Of a DNA stretch of 64,000 bases, positions 48,837 to 57,853 are shown in pieces. How positions within the stretch are numbered: position 1 is the stretch's first letter; each line of letters starts with the position of its first letter. Below the pieces are notes generated by a model. It saw nothing but the letters and a program-made list of their open reading frames with translations. It was not told where the DNA came from and did not search any database. The translations under genes were made by a program, and so were the position numbers. The DNA is from Mycolicibacterium sp. CBMA 226 (GTDB taxonomy: Bacteria > Actinomycetota > Actinomycetes > Mycobacteriales > Mycobacteriaceae), in the NCBI RefSeq assembly GCF_009729075.1, contig NZ_VTGY01000035.1, forward strand, positions 62,001 to 126,000, read 5' to 3'.

Positions 48837-50831
48837 GTGTCCAAGCTTTCGACCGCTGCGCGACGGTTGGTAATCGGCCGACCCTTCCGAAGCGACAAGC
48901 TCGCCCACACGTTGCTACCAAAACGTATCGCCCTGCCCGTCTTCGCCTCCGACGCACTGTCGTCGGTGGCCTACGCGCCGGAGGAAATCTTCCTGGTGCT
49001 GTCGGTCGCCGGGCTGTCCGCCTACTCGATGGCGCCGTGGATCGGCCTCGCGGTCGCCGGGGTCATGCTGATCGTGATCGCCAGTTACCGGCAGAACGTG
49101 CACGCCTATCCGTCAGGTGGCGGCGACTACGAGGTGGTCACCACCAACCTCGGCCACACCGCCGGGTTGACGGTGGCGAGCGCCCTGTTGGTCGACTACG
49201 TGTTGACGGTCGCGGTGTCGACCGCATCGGCGATGTCCAACATCGGATCTGCGGTGCCGTTCATCGCGCAGAACAAGGTGCTGTTCTCGGTCCTGGCGAT
49301 CCTGATCCTGGCGTCGCTGAACCTGCGTGGCATCCGGGAGTCGGGCACCGCGTTCGCGATCCCGACGTACGCCTTCATGATCGGCATGTACCTCATGCTG
49401 GCGTGGGGTTTCATCCAGATTTTCCTGCTAGGCCACCCGCTGCGGGCCGAGTCGGCCGGTTTCTCCCTGAAGTCCGAGCACGGCGACGTGCTGGGTTTCG
49501 CGATGGTGTTCCTGCTGGCCCGGGCGTTCTCGTCGGGTTGTGCCGCACTGACCGGTGTCGAGGCGATCAGCAACGGCGTGCCTGCTTTCCAGAAGCCGAA
49601 GTCGCGCAACGCCGCGACCACGCTGCTGCTGCTCGGGGCCATTGCGGTTTCGCTGTTCATGGGCATTATCGTGCTGGCGGAGAAGATCGGCCTGAAGATG
49701 GCCGACAGCGTGGACCAGTTGGTGGGCGCGCCCGCCGACTACCACCAGAAGACGGTGGTCACGCAGCTCGCCGAGGCGATCTTCAAGGGCTTCCCGGTGG
49801 GCCTGTACGCCATCGCCGGCGTGACCGGCCTGATTCTGGTCCTGGCCGCCAACACCGCCTTCAACGGATTCCCGGTGCTGGGTTCGATCCTGGCGCAGGA
49901 CCGCTATCTGCCGCGGCAGCTCCACACCCGCGGTGACCGGCTGGCATTCTCCAACGGCATCCTGTTCCTGGCGTTCGCCGCCGTCGCCTTCGTCGTGGCG
50001 TTCAACGCCGAGGTCACCGCGTTGATCCAGCTGTACATCGTCGGTGTGTTCGTGTCGTTCACGTTGAGCCAGATCGGCATGGTGCGCCACTGGAACCGGC
50101 TGCTGAGGACCGAGACCGACGGCTCCGAGCGACGTCGCATGCAGCGCGCACGGATCGTCAACACCATCGGCTTCATCTGCACGGGCACGGTGCTGCTGGT
50201 GGTCATCGTGACGAAGTTCATGGCCGGCGCCTGGATCGCGATCCTGGCGATGAGCCTGCTTTTCGTCCTGATGAAGGCGATCCACAAGCATTACGACACC
50301 GTCGCCCAGGAGCTGCGCGCGCAGTCCGGGCCGGACGAGGACGTGGTGTTGCCCAGCCGCAACCACGCCGTGGTGCTGGTGTCCAACCTGCATCTGCCGA
50401 CGCTGCGGGCGCTCGCGTATGCGCGGGCGACCCGCCCGGATGTCCTGGAGGCCATCACCGTCAGCGTCGACGACGCCGAGACCCGCGAGCTGGTGCACAA
50501 GTGGGAAGACAGCGATGTGTCGGTCCCGCTCAAGGTCATCGCCTCGCCGTACCGCGAGATCACCAGGCCCATCCTCGATTACGTCAAGCGCATCACGGCC
50601 GAGTCGAAGCGCACCGTCGTCACGGTGTTCATCCCGGAGTACGTGGTGGGTCACTGGTGGGAGCACATCCTGCACAACCAGAGCGCGCTGCGGCTGAAGG
50701 GCCGGCTGTTGTTCATCCCGAACGTGATGGTGACTTCCGTTCCGTGGCAGCTGAACTCGTCGGAGCGCGTGAAGGTGACCATGGCGCCGGGCTCGGCGCC
50801 CGGTGACGCCCGACGGGGCATCATCGAGTGA
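48837..50831 (+). CDS. APC family permease
   Basis: This 664-residue membrane protein has twelve predicted helices (about residues 35-470) of the amino acid-polyamine-organocation fold. The conserved opening FASDALSSVAYAPEEIF and the helix-6 region SSGCAALTGVEAISNGVPAF are both present. A cytoplasmic domain of about 190 residues follows. Similarity to KimA-type potassium/proton symporters and the place beside TrkA-type ceoBC suggest potassium uptake rather than amino acids. That is an inference. GTG 48837 is chosen over a long upstream frame. The stop overlaps the next gene's start. Confidence 0.88.
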   Translation: MSKLSTAARRLVIGRPFRSDKLAHTLLPKRIALPVFASDALSSVAYAPEEIFLVLSVAGLSAYSMAPWIGLAVAGVMLIVIASYRQNVHAYPSGGGDYEVVTTNLGHTAGLTVASALLVDYVLTVAVSTASAMSNIGSAVPFIAQNKVLFSVLAILILASLNLRGIRESGTAFAIPTYAFMIGMYLMLAWGFIQIFLLGHPLRAESAGFSLKSEHGDVLGFAMVFLLARAFSSGCAALTGVEAISNGVPAFQKPKSRNAATTLLLLGAIAVSLFMGIIVLAEKIGLKMADSVDQLVGAPADYHQKTVVTQLAEAIFKGFPVGLYAIAGVTGLILVLAANTAFNGFPVLGSILAQDRYLPRQLHTRGDRLAFSNGILFLAFAAVAFVVAFNAEVTALIQLYIVGVFVSFTLSQIGMVRHWNRLLRTETDGSERRRMQRARIVNTIGFICTGTVLLVVIVTKFMAGAWIAILAMSLLFVLMKAIHKHYDTVAQELRAQSGPDEDVVLPSRNHAVVLVSNLHLPTLRALAYARATRPDVLEAITVSVDDAETRELVHKWEDSDVSVPLKVIASPYREITRPILDYVKRITAESKRTVVTVFIPEYVVGHWWEHILHNQSALRLKGRLLFIPNVMVTSVPWQLNSSERVKVTMAPGSAPGDARRGIIE

Positions 50832-52045
50832 CCCACTCATCTCCAGTCGTTTCTCCCGCCCCAGAGGTGACGCTGACGGTCGGTCCGCCGGCCAACGGTG
50901 GCAGCTGCGTGGCGCGCCACGATGGCCGCGTGATCTTCGTCCGGCATGCGCTGCCCGGCGAGGTGGTGCGCGCCAAGGTGACATCCGAGCGTGGGTCGTA
51001 TTGGCATGCCGACGTGGTCGAGGTGCTCGAGGCGTCACCCGACCGGGTGGAGTCGCTGTGCCCGATCGCCGGAGCCGAGGGATCTGGTTGCTGTGACCTG
51101 GCTTTCGTCGATCCGTCGGCGACGCGGCGTCTCAAGGGCGAGGTGGTGGCCAATCAGCTGGCCCGCCTCGGCGGTTACGAGTCCGGTGACATCGAGGCCG
51201 GGGAGGTCGGCACGGTCGGTGCGACCGGGTGGCGTACCCGCGTGCGGCTGGAGGTCGGCGCGGACGGCCGGGCCGGGTTCCACCGGTATCACAGCGACGA
51301 GCTGGTGACCGACCTGTCGTGCGCCCAGGTGCCGGCCGGGATGCTGGACGAGCTGCCGCTGCAACCGCCCGGTGCGCACCTGCACGTGGTGCTCGACGAC
51401 GCCGGCCACCGGCACGTCGTGCGGTCCGGTCCGCGCGGGAGCAAGAAGAGCAAGTCCGCGATGACGGAAGTGGTGTTGGGCGAGTACGAGGCCGTGCAGC
51501 GGGTCGGTGACCGGGAGTGGCGCGTGCCGGTGACGGCGTTCTGGCAGTCCCACCGTGACGCGGCCACCACCTACAGTGCGCTGGTCACCGAATGGGCGGA
51601 GCTCTCCGCCGGACAGACGGCATGGGATTTGTACGGCGGCGCAGGCGTTTTCGCGGCGGCGCTGGCCGGTTCGGTGGGGGAGTCGGGCCGGGTGCTGACG
51701 GTGGACACCTCGCGCGGATCGGCGCGCGCGGCCCGGGCCGCGTTGGGCGACCTCGGGTGTGTCGAGGTGGTGACCGATTCGGTGCGCCGGGCGCTCGCAA
51801 CCCAGCGGGCGGCCGCCGACGTCGCCGTGCTGGACCCGCCGCGCACCGGCGCCGGGCACGAGGTGATCGATCAGCTGGCCGCCGCGGGTGTGCCGCGGGT
51901 CATCCACATCGGTTGTGAGGCAGCATCTTTCGCGCGTGACATCGGTCTGTACCGCGGACACGGGTACCAGGTGGCGAACTTGCGGGTCTTCGACTCGTTT
52001 CCGCTGACACACCACGTCGAGTGTGTGGCGCTGCTGACGCGGTAA
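50828..52045 (+). CDS. TrmA/RlmD-family RNA m5U methyltransferase
   Basis: This 405-residue SAM-dependent enzyme of the RNA uracil-C5 methyltransferase family has an N-terminal TRAM domain (about 10-65). Cysteines at 78, 88, 89 and about 162 could hold an iron-sulfur cluster. The SAM motif is LYGGAGVFAAALAG, then VLDPPRTGAG. The catalytic cysteine is in HIGCEAASFARD near the C-terminus. GTG 50828 overlaps the permease stop (GTGA). Whether rRNA or tRNA is the target cannot be told. Confidence 0.88.
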   Translation: MTHSSPVVSPAPEVTLTVGPPANGGSCVARHDGRVIFVRHALPGEVVRAKVTSERGSYWHADVVEVLEASPDRVESLCPIAGAEGSGCCDLAFVDPSATRRLKGEVVANQLARLGGYESGDIEAGEVGTVGATGWRTRVRLEVGADGRAGFHRYHSDELVTDLSCAQVPAGMLDELPLQPPGAHLHVVLDDAGHRHVVRSGPRGSKKSKSAMTEVVLGEYEAVQRVGDREWRVPVTAFWQSHRDAATTYSALVTEWAELSAGQTAWDLYGGAGVFAAALAGSVGESGRVLTVDTSRGSARAARAALGDLGCVEVVTDSVRRALATQRAAADVAVLDPPRTGAGHEVIDQLAAAGVPRVIHIGCEAASFARDIGLYRGHGYQVANLRVFDSFPLTHHVECVALLTR

Positions 52046-52109
52046 GTTTGCGGCCAGGTGTGCCGGGAAGCCTGGTCGGCGCCGCCCGACGCTGCCCAGG
52101 AGAGTCCCG

Positions 52110-53387
52110 ATGAACAACCGCAACACGCGCCGGCGGCTGCTGACCCGCGGCAGTTGGCCCGAAGCTCAGCGGTTCACGGAGATTCTCCGCAAGGAGACCG
52201 TGGGCGGCATCCTGCTGCTGGCGGCCGCCGGGATCGCCCTGGTCTGGGCGAATTCGCCTGCCGCGCAGAGCTATCACGCACTGTCGGAGTTCGCGGTCGG
52301 TCCCGAGGCCTGGCATCTGCGGCTCAGCCTGTCGGCCTGGGCGGCCGACGGGCTCCTGGCGATCTTCTTCTTCGTCGTCGGTGTCGAACTCAAACGCGAA
52401 TTCGTGGCCGGCGACCTGCGCGACCCGGCCCGCGCCGCCCTGCCCATCGCCGCGGCCGTCGGCGGCATGCTGGCGCCCGCCGCCATCTTCGTGGGTCTGA
52501 ACCTGGCGCTGGGGCACCCCGAGAATCTGGGCGGCTGGGCGGTGCCGATCGCGACGGACATCGCGTTCGCGCTCGCCGTCCTGGCGGTGATATCCACGCA
52601 TCTGCCCACGGCGCTGCGCACCTTCCTGCTGACGCTCGCAGTGGTCGACGACCTGCTGGCCATCATCGTCATCGCCTGCTTCTACACCGACCACCTCGAC
52701 CCCGCGGCGTTGGCGCTGGCCGTCATCCCCGGCGGCCTGTTCGTCGCGGCCGTGCAGCGCGGCATCCGGCATTGGTGGCTCCTGTTGCCGCTCGCCGTGG
52801 CGACGTGGGCCCTGGTACATGCGAGCGGTATCCACGCCACGGTGGCCGGCGTGGTACTCGGCTTCGGGGTGCCGGTGCTGGGGAGACACGCGTCGGCCGA
52901 GGCGTTCGAGCATGCGCTGCGGCCACTGTCGGCCGGCGTCGCGGTCCCGGTGTTCGCGTTCTTCGCTGCGGGCGTGAGCGTCGGCGGGTGGCCCGGTCTG
53001 GTGGACGCGATAACTCACCCGGTGACGGCCGGCGTGCTCCTGGGGTTGGTGTTCGGCAAAGCCATCGGTGTGTTCAGCACCACATTCCTGCTGGCGCGGT
53101 TCACCGGCGCGGAGCTCGACGAAGGACTGGGCTGGCTGGACGTCGTTGGGGTGGCGCTGCTGGCCGGGATCGGGTTCACGGTCTCGTTGCTGATCGGCGA
53201 GCTCGCGTTCGGTACCGGCACGGCGGTCGGCGCGGATGCGAAGATCGGCGTCCTCGCTGGTTCGGCGATCGCGGGGATGCTGGCCGCAGTGGTGCTGCTG
53301 TCCCGCAACGCTGCGTACCGCCGCATCCACGACCGTGAGACCGCTGACGGCGACGGCGACGGTGTGCCGGACATCTATCAGCCTTGA
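52110..53387 (+). CDS. nhaA: Na+/H+ antiporter NhaA
   Basis: This 425-residue electrogenic antiporter has eleven to twelve helices. The ion-binding aspartates are Asp150 (IATDIAFAL) and Asp181 in the VVDDLLAI motif (Asp180-Asp181), as in E. coli NhaA. FFFVVGVELKREF marks the conserved loop. The ATG follows a GGAGAG site. The hydrophilic C-terminus ends in ADGDGDGVPDIYQP, a DxDxDG calcium-loop-like sequence unusual for NhaA. It lies between the RNA methyltransferase gene and dxs. Confidence 0.95.
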   Translation: MNNRNTRRRLLTRGSWPEAQRFTEILRKETVGGILLLAAAGIALVWANSPAAQSYHALSEFAVGPEAWHLRLSLSAWAADGLLAIFFFVVGVELKREFVAGDLRDPARAALPIAAAVGGMLAPAAIFVGLNLALGHPENLGGWAVPIATDIAFALAVLAVISTHLPTALRTFLLTLAVVDDLLAIIVIACFYTDHLDPAALALAVIPGGLFVAAVQRGIRHWWLLLPLAVATWALVHASGIHATVAGVVLGFGVPVLGRHASAEAFEHALRPLSAGVAVPVFAFFAAGVSVGGWPGLVDAITHPVTAGVLLGLVFGKAIGVFSTTFLLARFTGAELDEGLGWLDVVGVALLAGIGFTVSLLIGELAFGTGTAVGADAKIGVLAGSAIAGMLAAVVLLSRNAAYRRIHDRETADGDGDGVPDIYQP

Positions 53388-53411
53388 CCGGTTCCACCCG
53401 GTGCGCGTGCG

Positions 53412-53417
53412 TAGACT
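53412..53417 (+). promoter_or_regulatory. -10 element of dxs (TAGACT)
   Basis: TAGACT ends six bases before the dxs ATG. No Shine-Dalgarno sequence is present, so the mRNA is probably leaderless. Confidence 0.55.
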
Positions 53418-53423
53418 GTCGGA

Positions 53424-55322
53424 ATGCTTGAACAGGTCCGCGGCCCAGCTGATCTGGCGCACCTGTCGCAGCCTCAGCTGACCGAACTGGCCGCCGAGAT
53501 CAGGGAATTCCTGGTGCACAAGGTGGCCGCCACCGGCGGGCATCTGGGTCCCAACCTGGGCGTTGTGGAGCTGACGCTGGCGCTGCACCGGGTCTTCGAC
53601 TCGCCGCACGACCCGATCATCTTCGACACCGGCCACCAGGCCTACGTCCACAAGATGCTGACCGGCCGGTGCCCCGACTTCGACACCCTGCGCATGAAGG
53701 GCGGCCTGTCCGGCTACCCGTCGCGCGCCGAGAGTGAACACGACTGGGTCGAGTCCAGCCACGCGAGCACCGCGCTGTCCTACGCCGACGGCCTGGCCAA
53801 GGCCTTTGAGCTCTCCGGGTACCGCAACCGGCACGTCGTCGCCGTCGTCGGCGACGGCGCGCTCACCGGCGGCATGTGCTGGGAGGCGCTCAACAACATC
53901 GCCGCCGCCAACCGGCCCATCGTCATCGTCGTCAACGACAACGGCCGCAGCTACGCGCCGACCATCGGGGGCCTGGCCGACCATTTCGCGGTCCTGCGGC
54001 TGCAGCCCGGCTACGAGAAGGCACTCGAGCGCGGCAAGAACGCGCTGCGCGGCGTGCCCGTCGTCGGCGAGTTCTGTTACCAGTGCGTGCACAGCATCAA
54101 GGCCGGCATCAAGGACGCGCTGGCACCGCAGGCGCTGTTCACCGATCTGGGCCTCAAGTATGTCGGGCCCATCGACGGCCATGACGAGCACGCCGTCGAG
54201 GCGGCGCTGCGACACGCCCGCGGGTTCAACGCTCCGGTGATCGTCCACGTCGTCACCCGCAAGGGCATGGGGTATTCGCACGCGGAGAACGACGAAGCCG
54301 AGCAGATGCACTCGACCGGCATCATCGACCCGCACACCGGGCAGTCCACCGCGGAATCGGTACTCGGCTGGACGTCGGTGTTCTCTGAGGAGCTGATCAA
54401 GCAGGCCACGAAGCGGCGCGACGTCGTCGCGATCACGGCGGCCATGCCGGGGCCCACCGGGCTCGCTGCCTTCCGGCAGCGTTTCCCGGACCGGTTCTTC
54501 GACGTCGGTATCGCCGAGCAGCATGCGATGACGTCGGCCGCAGGTCTGGCGATGGGTGGCATGCATCCCGTCGTCGCGATCTACTCGACGTTCCTGAACC
54601 GCGCGTTCGACCAGATCATGATGGACGTGGCGTTGCACAAGCTGCCCGTGACCATGGTGCTCGACCGCGCCGGTGTCACCGGCAACGACGGCGCCAGCCA
54701 CAACGGTGTGTGGGACATGTCGATGCTCGGCATCGTGCCCGGCATTCAGGTCGCGGCCCCGCGCGATGCGGCCCGGCTGCGGGAGGAGCTCGGTGAGGCG
54801 CTGGCCGTGAGCGACGGGCCGACCGCCGTCCGGTTCCCGAAAGGTGCTGTCGGGGACGACATTCCGGCTGTCCGCCGCCAGCATGGCGTCGACATCCTGA
54901 CCGAGCCCGCCGACGGCCTGTCCGACGATGTGCTGTTGGTCGCCGTCGGCGCGTTCGCGCGGATGGCGCTGCTGGTGGCCGACCGCCTGCGCAAGCAGGG
55001 CATCGGTGTGACGGTCGTCGACCCGCGCTGGGTGCTGCCGGTCCCGGCGGCGATTGCCGACCTGGCGCGAGCCCACAAACTCGTTGTCACGCTTGAGGAC
55101 AACGGTGTCGCCGGCGGCATCGGTTCCGCCGTCTCGGCGTCGCTGCGCCGCGCGGAGATCGACGTGCCGTGCCGCGACGTCGGCGTGCCCCAGGAGTTCC
55201 AGGACCACGCGAGCCGAAGTGAGGTCCTGATGTCCATCGGCCTGACCGACCAGGACATCGCCCGCCAGGTCACCGGCTGGGTCGCCGCCATCGGCAGCTC
55301 GGTCGACATCACCTCGCAGTAG
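53424..55322 (+). CDS. dxs: 1-deoxy-D-xylulose-5-phosphate synthase
   Basis: Dxs makes DXP from pyruvate and glyceraldehyde-3-phosphate with thiamine diphosphate, the entry step of the MEP isoprenoid pathway. The protein has 632 residues. The ThDP motif GDGALTGGMCWEALNNI is near residues 147-163, with His in DTGHQAYVHK. The transketolase pyrimidine domain begins near 315 with GIAEQHAMTSAAGLA, and the C-terminal domain follows about 500. The product feeds menaquinone, decaprenyl phosphate and the DMAPP used by MiaA. An 8-base stem (55333-55380) may end it. Confidence 0.97.
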   Translation: MLEQVRGPADLAHLSQPQLTELAAEIREFLVHKVAATGGHLGPNLGVVELTLALHRVFDSPHDPIIFDTGHQAYVHKMLTGRCPDFDTLRMKGGLSGYPSRAESEHDWVESSHASTALSYADGLAKAFELSGYRNRHVVAVVGDGALTGGMCWEALNNIAAANRPIVIVVNDNGRSYAPTIGGLADHFAVLRLQPGYEKALERGKNALRGVPVVGEFCYQCVHSIKAGIKDALAPQALFTDLGLKYVGPIDGHDEHAVEAALRHARGFNAPVIVHVVTRKGMGYSHAENDEAEQMHSTGIIDPHTGQSTAESVLGWTSVFSEELIKQATKRRDVVAITAAMPGPTGLAAFRQRFPDRFFDVGIAEQHAMTSAAGLAMGGMHPVVAIYSTFLNRAFDQIMMDVALHKLPVTMVLDRAGVTGNDGASHNGVWDMSMLGIVPGIQVAAPRDAARLREELGEALAVSDGPTAVRFPKGAVGDDIPAVRRQHGVDILTEPADGLSDDVLLVAVGAFARMALLVADRLRKQGIGVTVVDPRWVLPVPAAIADLARAHKLVVTLEDNGVAGGIGSAVSASLRRAEIDVPCRDVGVPQEFQDHASRSEVLMSIGLTDQDIARQVTGWVAAIGSSVDITSQ

Positions 55323-55422
55323 CTGATCTCTCGCCCGCGAGCGGCCGTGTTTTTACGCCCAACCTCGGTGTGTCGCGGGCATTTTGGTGACGCTCGCGGT
55401 GAGCTTCACCTATACGACGGCG

Positions 55423-56268
55423 CTAGTCCCTGTCCTCGCGATCGGCCTTGCCTCTGATCTCCGCGTAGGCCGCGGCGAGCGCGGTGATCTTGTCTACCGA
55501 GGACGACGGCGCCGACGACGGCGCCAGGTCGATCCCGTACAACGTGGCGGCCATGCGGCTCCGGATGTCGTCGCGCCTTTCGGCGACCGCGGCCCGTGCA
55601 CGATCGTCGCGCAGCGACTGGTCGATCTCGTCGGCCTTGTCGGCGCACGTCCGGAGGGCCTCGACCCGACGTCGGGACTGAAACTCCAGCTGCCGAACCT
55701 TCGACCGAGCGTCCTCGAGCATCGCCACATCACCCGAACCGGGATCGGCGAGGTCGCTGAGCTCCGTGATCAGCTCATCGAGTTGCCTTGTGGTTCGGCA
55801 GTTTTCGCGGATCGCCGTCAGATCGCCAGTGAAGTCGAGGTCATCACCGAGCCAACCGTCGATTGCGGCTTCCGACCGTTCGATCCGCTCGATGGCTGTC
55901 TTCGCGTCGTCGAGCAGCACGACACCGTCGACGCCGAACTCTTCAACAAGCCGGGCGTGTTCGATGTCTTCCGGCGACGGTTCGTCCGTCGTGGAGCCGG
56001 CTCGACCACCGATCACGCTGTGTGTGATCAGCAACCCGATGGCTGCGATGCCCACGGCCGGTAGGAGGGCGATGCCCTCTGTCGCGACACCGACCGCGAT
56101 CACCATGACGATGGACAACAGCCACGCCCGTGTCATGGCCGACATGGGACGGGGTGCATTCCGGTTTGCGGTGGAGGTGAAGACCGCCCCGAGCGCGGCG
56201 CCGCCGACAATCATGATGACGGCGAGGAGGACCGCGACGACGCCGAGCAATAGCAGCAGCCGAATCAT
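55423..56268 (-). CDS. hypothetical membrane-anchored coiled-coil protein
   Basis: I recognise no family for this 281-residue protein. Two N-terminal membrane helices (about 2-30 and 47-82) are followed by a soluble, acidic, helical part (about 95-281). It has many Asp/Glu/Arg and heptad-like Leu/Ile spacing (IERIERSEAAIDGWLGDDLDF...). There is one Cys at about residue 159 and one near 210. It lies between dxs and a hydrolase gene on the opposite strand, in a place where mycobacterial genomes vary. Confidence 0.65.
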   Translation of the reverse strand: MIRLLLLLGVVAVLLAVIMIVGGAALGAVFTSTANRNAPRPMSAMTRAWLLSIVMVIAVGVATEGIALLPAVGIAAIGLLITHSVIGGRAGSTTDEPSPEDIEHARLVEEFGVDGVVLLDDAKTAIERIERSEAAIDGWLGDDLDFTGDLTAIRENCRTTRQLDELITELSDLADPGSGDVAMLEDARSKVRQLEFQSRRRVEALRTCADKADEIDQSLRDDRARAAVAERRDDIRSRMAATLYGIDLAPSSAPSSSVDKITALAAAYAEIRGKADREDRD

Positions 56269-56364
56269 CCCGATGTCCTTCTCTGGTGGCTGCCGTCAAT
56301 GGTAGTTCGGTCGCGCTACATACCGCGCTGACGCGATGCCGAGGCGCCCCGCGGTGTGCGGGCC

Positions 56365-56370
56365 TACGCT
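56365..56370 (+). promoter_or_regulatory. -10 element (TACGCT), leaderless
   Basis: TACGCT ends six bases before the ATG at 56377. No ribosome-binding site is present. Confidence 0.45.
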
Positions 56371-56376
56371 CAACCC

Positions 56377-57306
56377 ATGCACGACGAACTCGAAGCCTGG
56401 AAGTCCGCCGGCCGGTATTTCGACTACCTCGGATTCGACATCTTCTATCGCCGGGACGGCTTGGAGCTCGGCACCGGCCCGGTGCTGCTGCTCATCCACG
56501 GCTACCCGTTCAATTCGTGGGACTGGTCGCTGATCTGGCCGACGCTCACCGAGAAGTTCACCGTGGTTGCGCCAGACATGATCGGCATGGGTTTTTCCGA
56601 CAAGCCGTCGGCGTACCAGTACTCGATTCACGACCACGCCGATATGCACGAGGCGCTGCTGGCGCACCTCGGGGTGCAGACCGCCCACATCCTGGCCCAC
56701 GACCTCGGCGACTCGGTCGGGCAGGAGCTCTTGGCCCGCAACCAGTTCGGTGATCAGGTGTACGGCAAACTGAACATCGAATCGATCACCTGGCTCAACG
56801 GCGGGCTGTTCGTCGAGTCGTACACGCCGCGGCTGCTGCAGAAGGCGATGTCACAAACTCCGTTGGGCGACCTCATGCGTCCGCTGCAGGGCAGTCCGTT
56901 ATCGCGACGGCTGGCCGATCCGACCATCAACGAGATGTTCGGCGTCAACACCAAACCGTCGAAGGACCTGATGGACAAGTTCCACCAGATCCTCGACTAC
57001 AACGACGGCAAGAAGGTGATCCACCAAGTCGGCCGGTTCATCAACGATCGCTACACACACCGCAACCGGTGGGTGCGCGCGATGCGGGAGACGACCGTCC
57101 CGATGCGGCTCATCGACGGCCCGTCGGACCCGAACTCCGGCGCCCACATGGCCCAGCGGTATCGCGAGGTCATCCCGAACCCGGATGTGGTGATGCTGGC
57201 CGACGACATTGCGCACTGGCCGCAGATCGAGGCCCCCGACGCGGTGCTCGAGCATTTCCTCGAGTTCGTCACGCCGATGCTGTGGCGGCCCATCGGCCAC
57301 CGCTGA
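56377..57306 (+). CDS. MEST-like alpha/beta hydrolase (Asp nucleophile)
   Basis: This 309-residue hydrolase has oxyanion motif HGYP (41-44) and an aspartate nucleophile, Asp109, in AHDLGDSVGQELL, as in epoxide hydrolases and haloalkane dehalogenases. The base His is in DDIAHWPQIE. The cap carries SITWLNGGLFVESYTPRLLQK, and QVGRFINDRYTHRNRWVRAM follows. These strings resemble eukaryotic MEST (mesoderm-specific transcript) more than typical bacterial dehalogenases. No signal peptide. Substrate unknown. A leaderless -10 lies upstream, and a lipoprotein gene follows 18 bases on. Confidence 0.85.
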   Translation: MHDELEAWKSAGRYFDYLGFDIFYRRDGLELGTGPVLLLIHGYPFNSWDWSLIWPTLTEKFTVVAPDMIGMGFSDKPSAYQYSIHDHADMHEALLAHLGVQTAHILAHDLGDSVGQELLARNQFGDQVYGKLNIESITWLNGGLFVESYTPRLLQKAMSQTPLGDLMRPLQGSPLSRRLADPTINEMFGVNTKPSKDLMDKFHQILDYNDGKKVIHQVGRFINDRYTHRNRWVRAMRETTVPMRLIDGPSDPNSGAHMAQRYREVIPNPDVVMLADDIAHWPQIEAPDAVLEHFLEFVTPMLWRPIGHR

Positions 57307-57324
57307 TCCCGGCTCACCTGCGAC

Positions 57325-57783
57325 ATGCGCGTCAACCGCCCGGATCTGGTGGCGCTGCTCGCCGTCCTGTTGATCAGCGCGTGCGAGGGCGGGAAGCCGC
57401 TCGCGGCCACCTCGATAGTGTTCGACGGCGAGACGCACAGCATCGACACGGGCAAGGTCGTCTGCACCAAGCAGCCCACTGGGAGTGGCCTGGTGATCCT
57501 GGCGCAGAGCAAATCGGGCCAGTTGGTTCGGATTCTGCTCACTCAGGTTGGCCGCATCGTCGTCCACAAGGTCGGGTTGCGCTACGACGATCACGTGACG
57601 GGCTTCGTCGCCGACCCGCAGGAGATCACCGGGATCAAGGTCGACGACGCCTACACCGTCAACGGCCGCATGCCACCGAACTCCGGTGAGTCGCAATGGC
57701 ATACGTTCAAAATCCAGATCACGTGCCCGGGCTACCAGGACGCGCCGCAGCACGACACGGTGCCGGCGATCGGCGCGCCCTGA
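57325..57783 (+). CDS. LpqH-like lipoprotein
   Basis: This 152-residue lipoprotein has a signal peptide ending in lipobox LISAC (Cys20). The mature part has two cysteines (VVCTKQ and IQITCPGYQ) that would form the disulfide of the mycobacterial 19-kDa lipoprotein antigen family. The closing strand YTVNGRMPPNSGESQWHTFKIQITC fits that family. It follows the hydrolase by 18 bases on the same strand and probably shares its transcript. Its role is unknown. LpqH relatives are surface glycolipoproteins. Confidence 0.8.
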   Translation: MRVNRPDLVALLAVLLISACEGGKPLAATSIVFDGETHSIDTGKVVCTKQPTGSGLVILAQSKSGQLVRILLTQVGRIVVHKVGLRYDDHVTGFVADPQEITGIKVDDAYTVNGRMPPNSGESQWHTFKIQITCPGYQDAPQHDTVPAIGAP

Positions 57784-57786
57784 GCG

Positions 57787-57847
57787 GTTGACCCTGCGTC
57801 AGGGGCGTTATCTACTCGAACTTTCGCGCCCTCAGCACAGGGTCAAC
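57787..57847. terminator. convergent terminator between lipoprotein gene and RNase D gene
   Basis: GTTGACCCTG (57787-57796) pairs with CAGGGTCAAC (57838-57847). An imperfect inner stem (AGGGGCG with CGCCCT) extends it. It lies directly between two convergent stops. Confidence 0.6.
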
Positions 57848-57853
57848 GCACAC

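Noticed and set aside
51900..55208. Very long minus-strand open frame opposite nhaA and dxs
   Set aside because: It is a GC-rich shadow of nhaA and dxs. The opposite strand encodes two highly conserved enzymes, and the translation of the minus frame has no recognisable domain.
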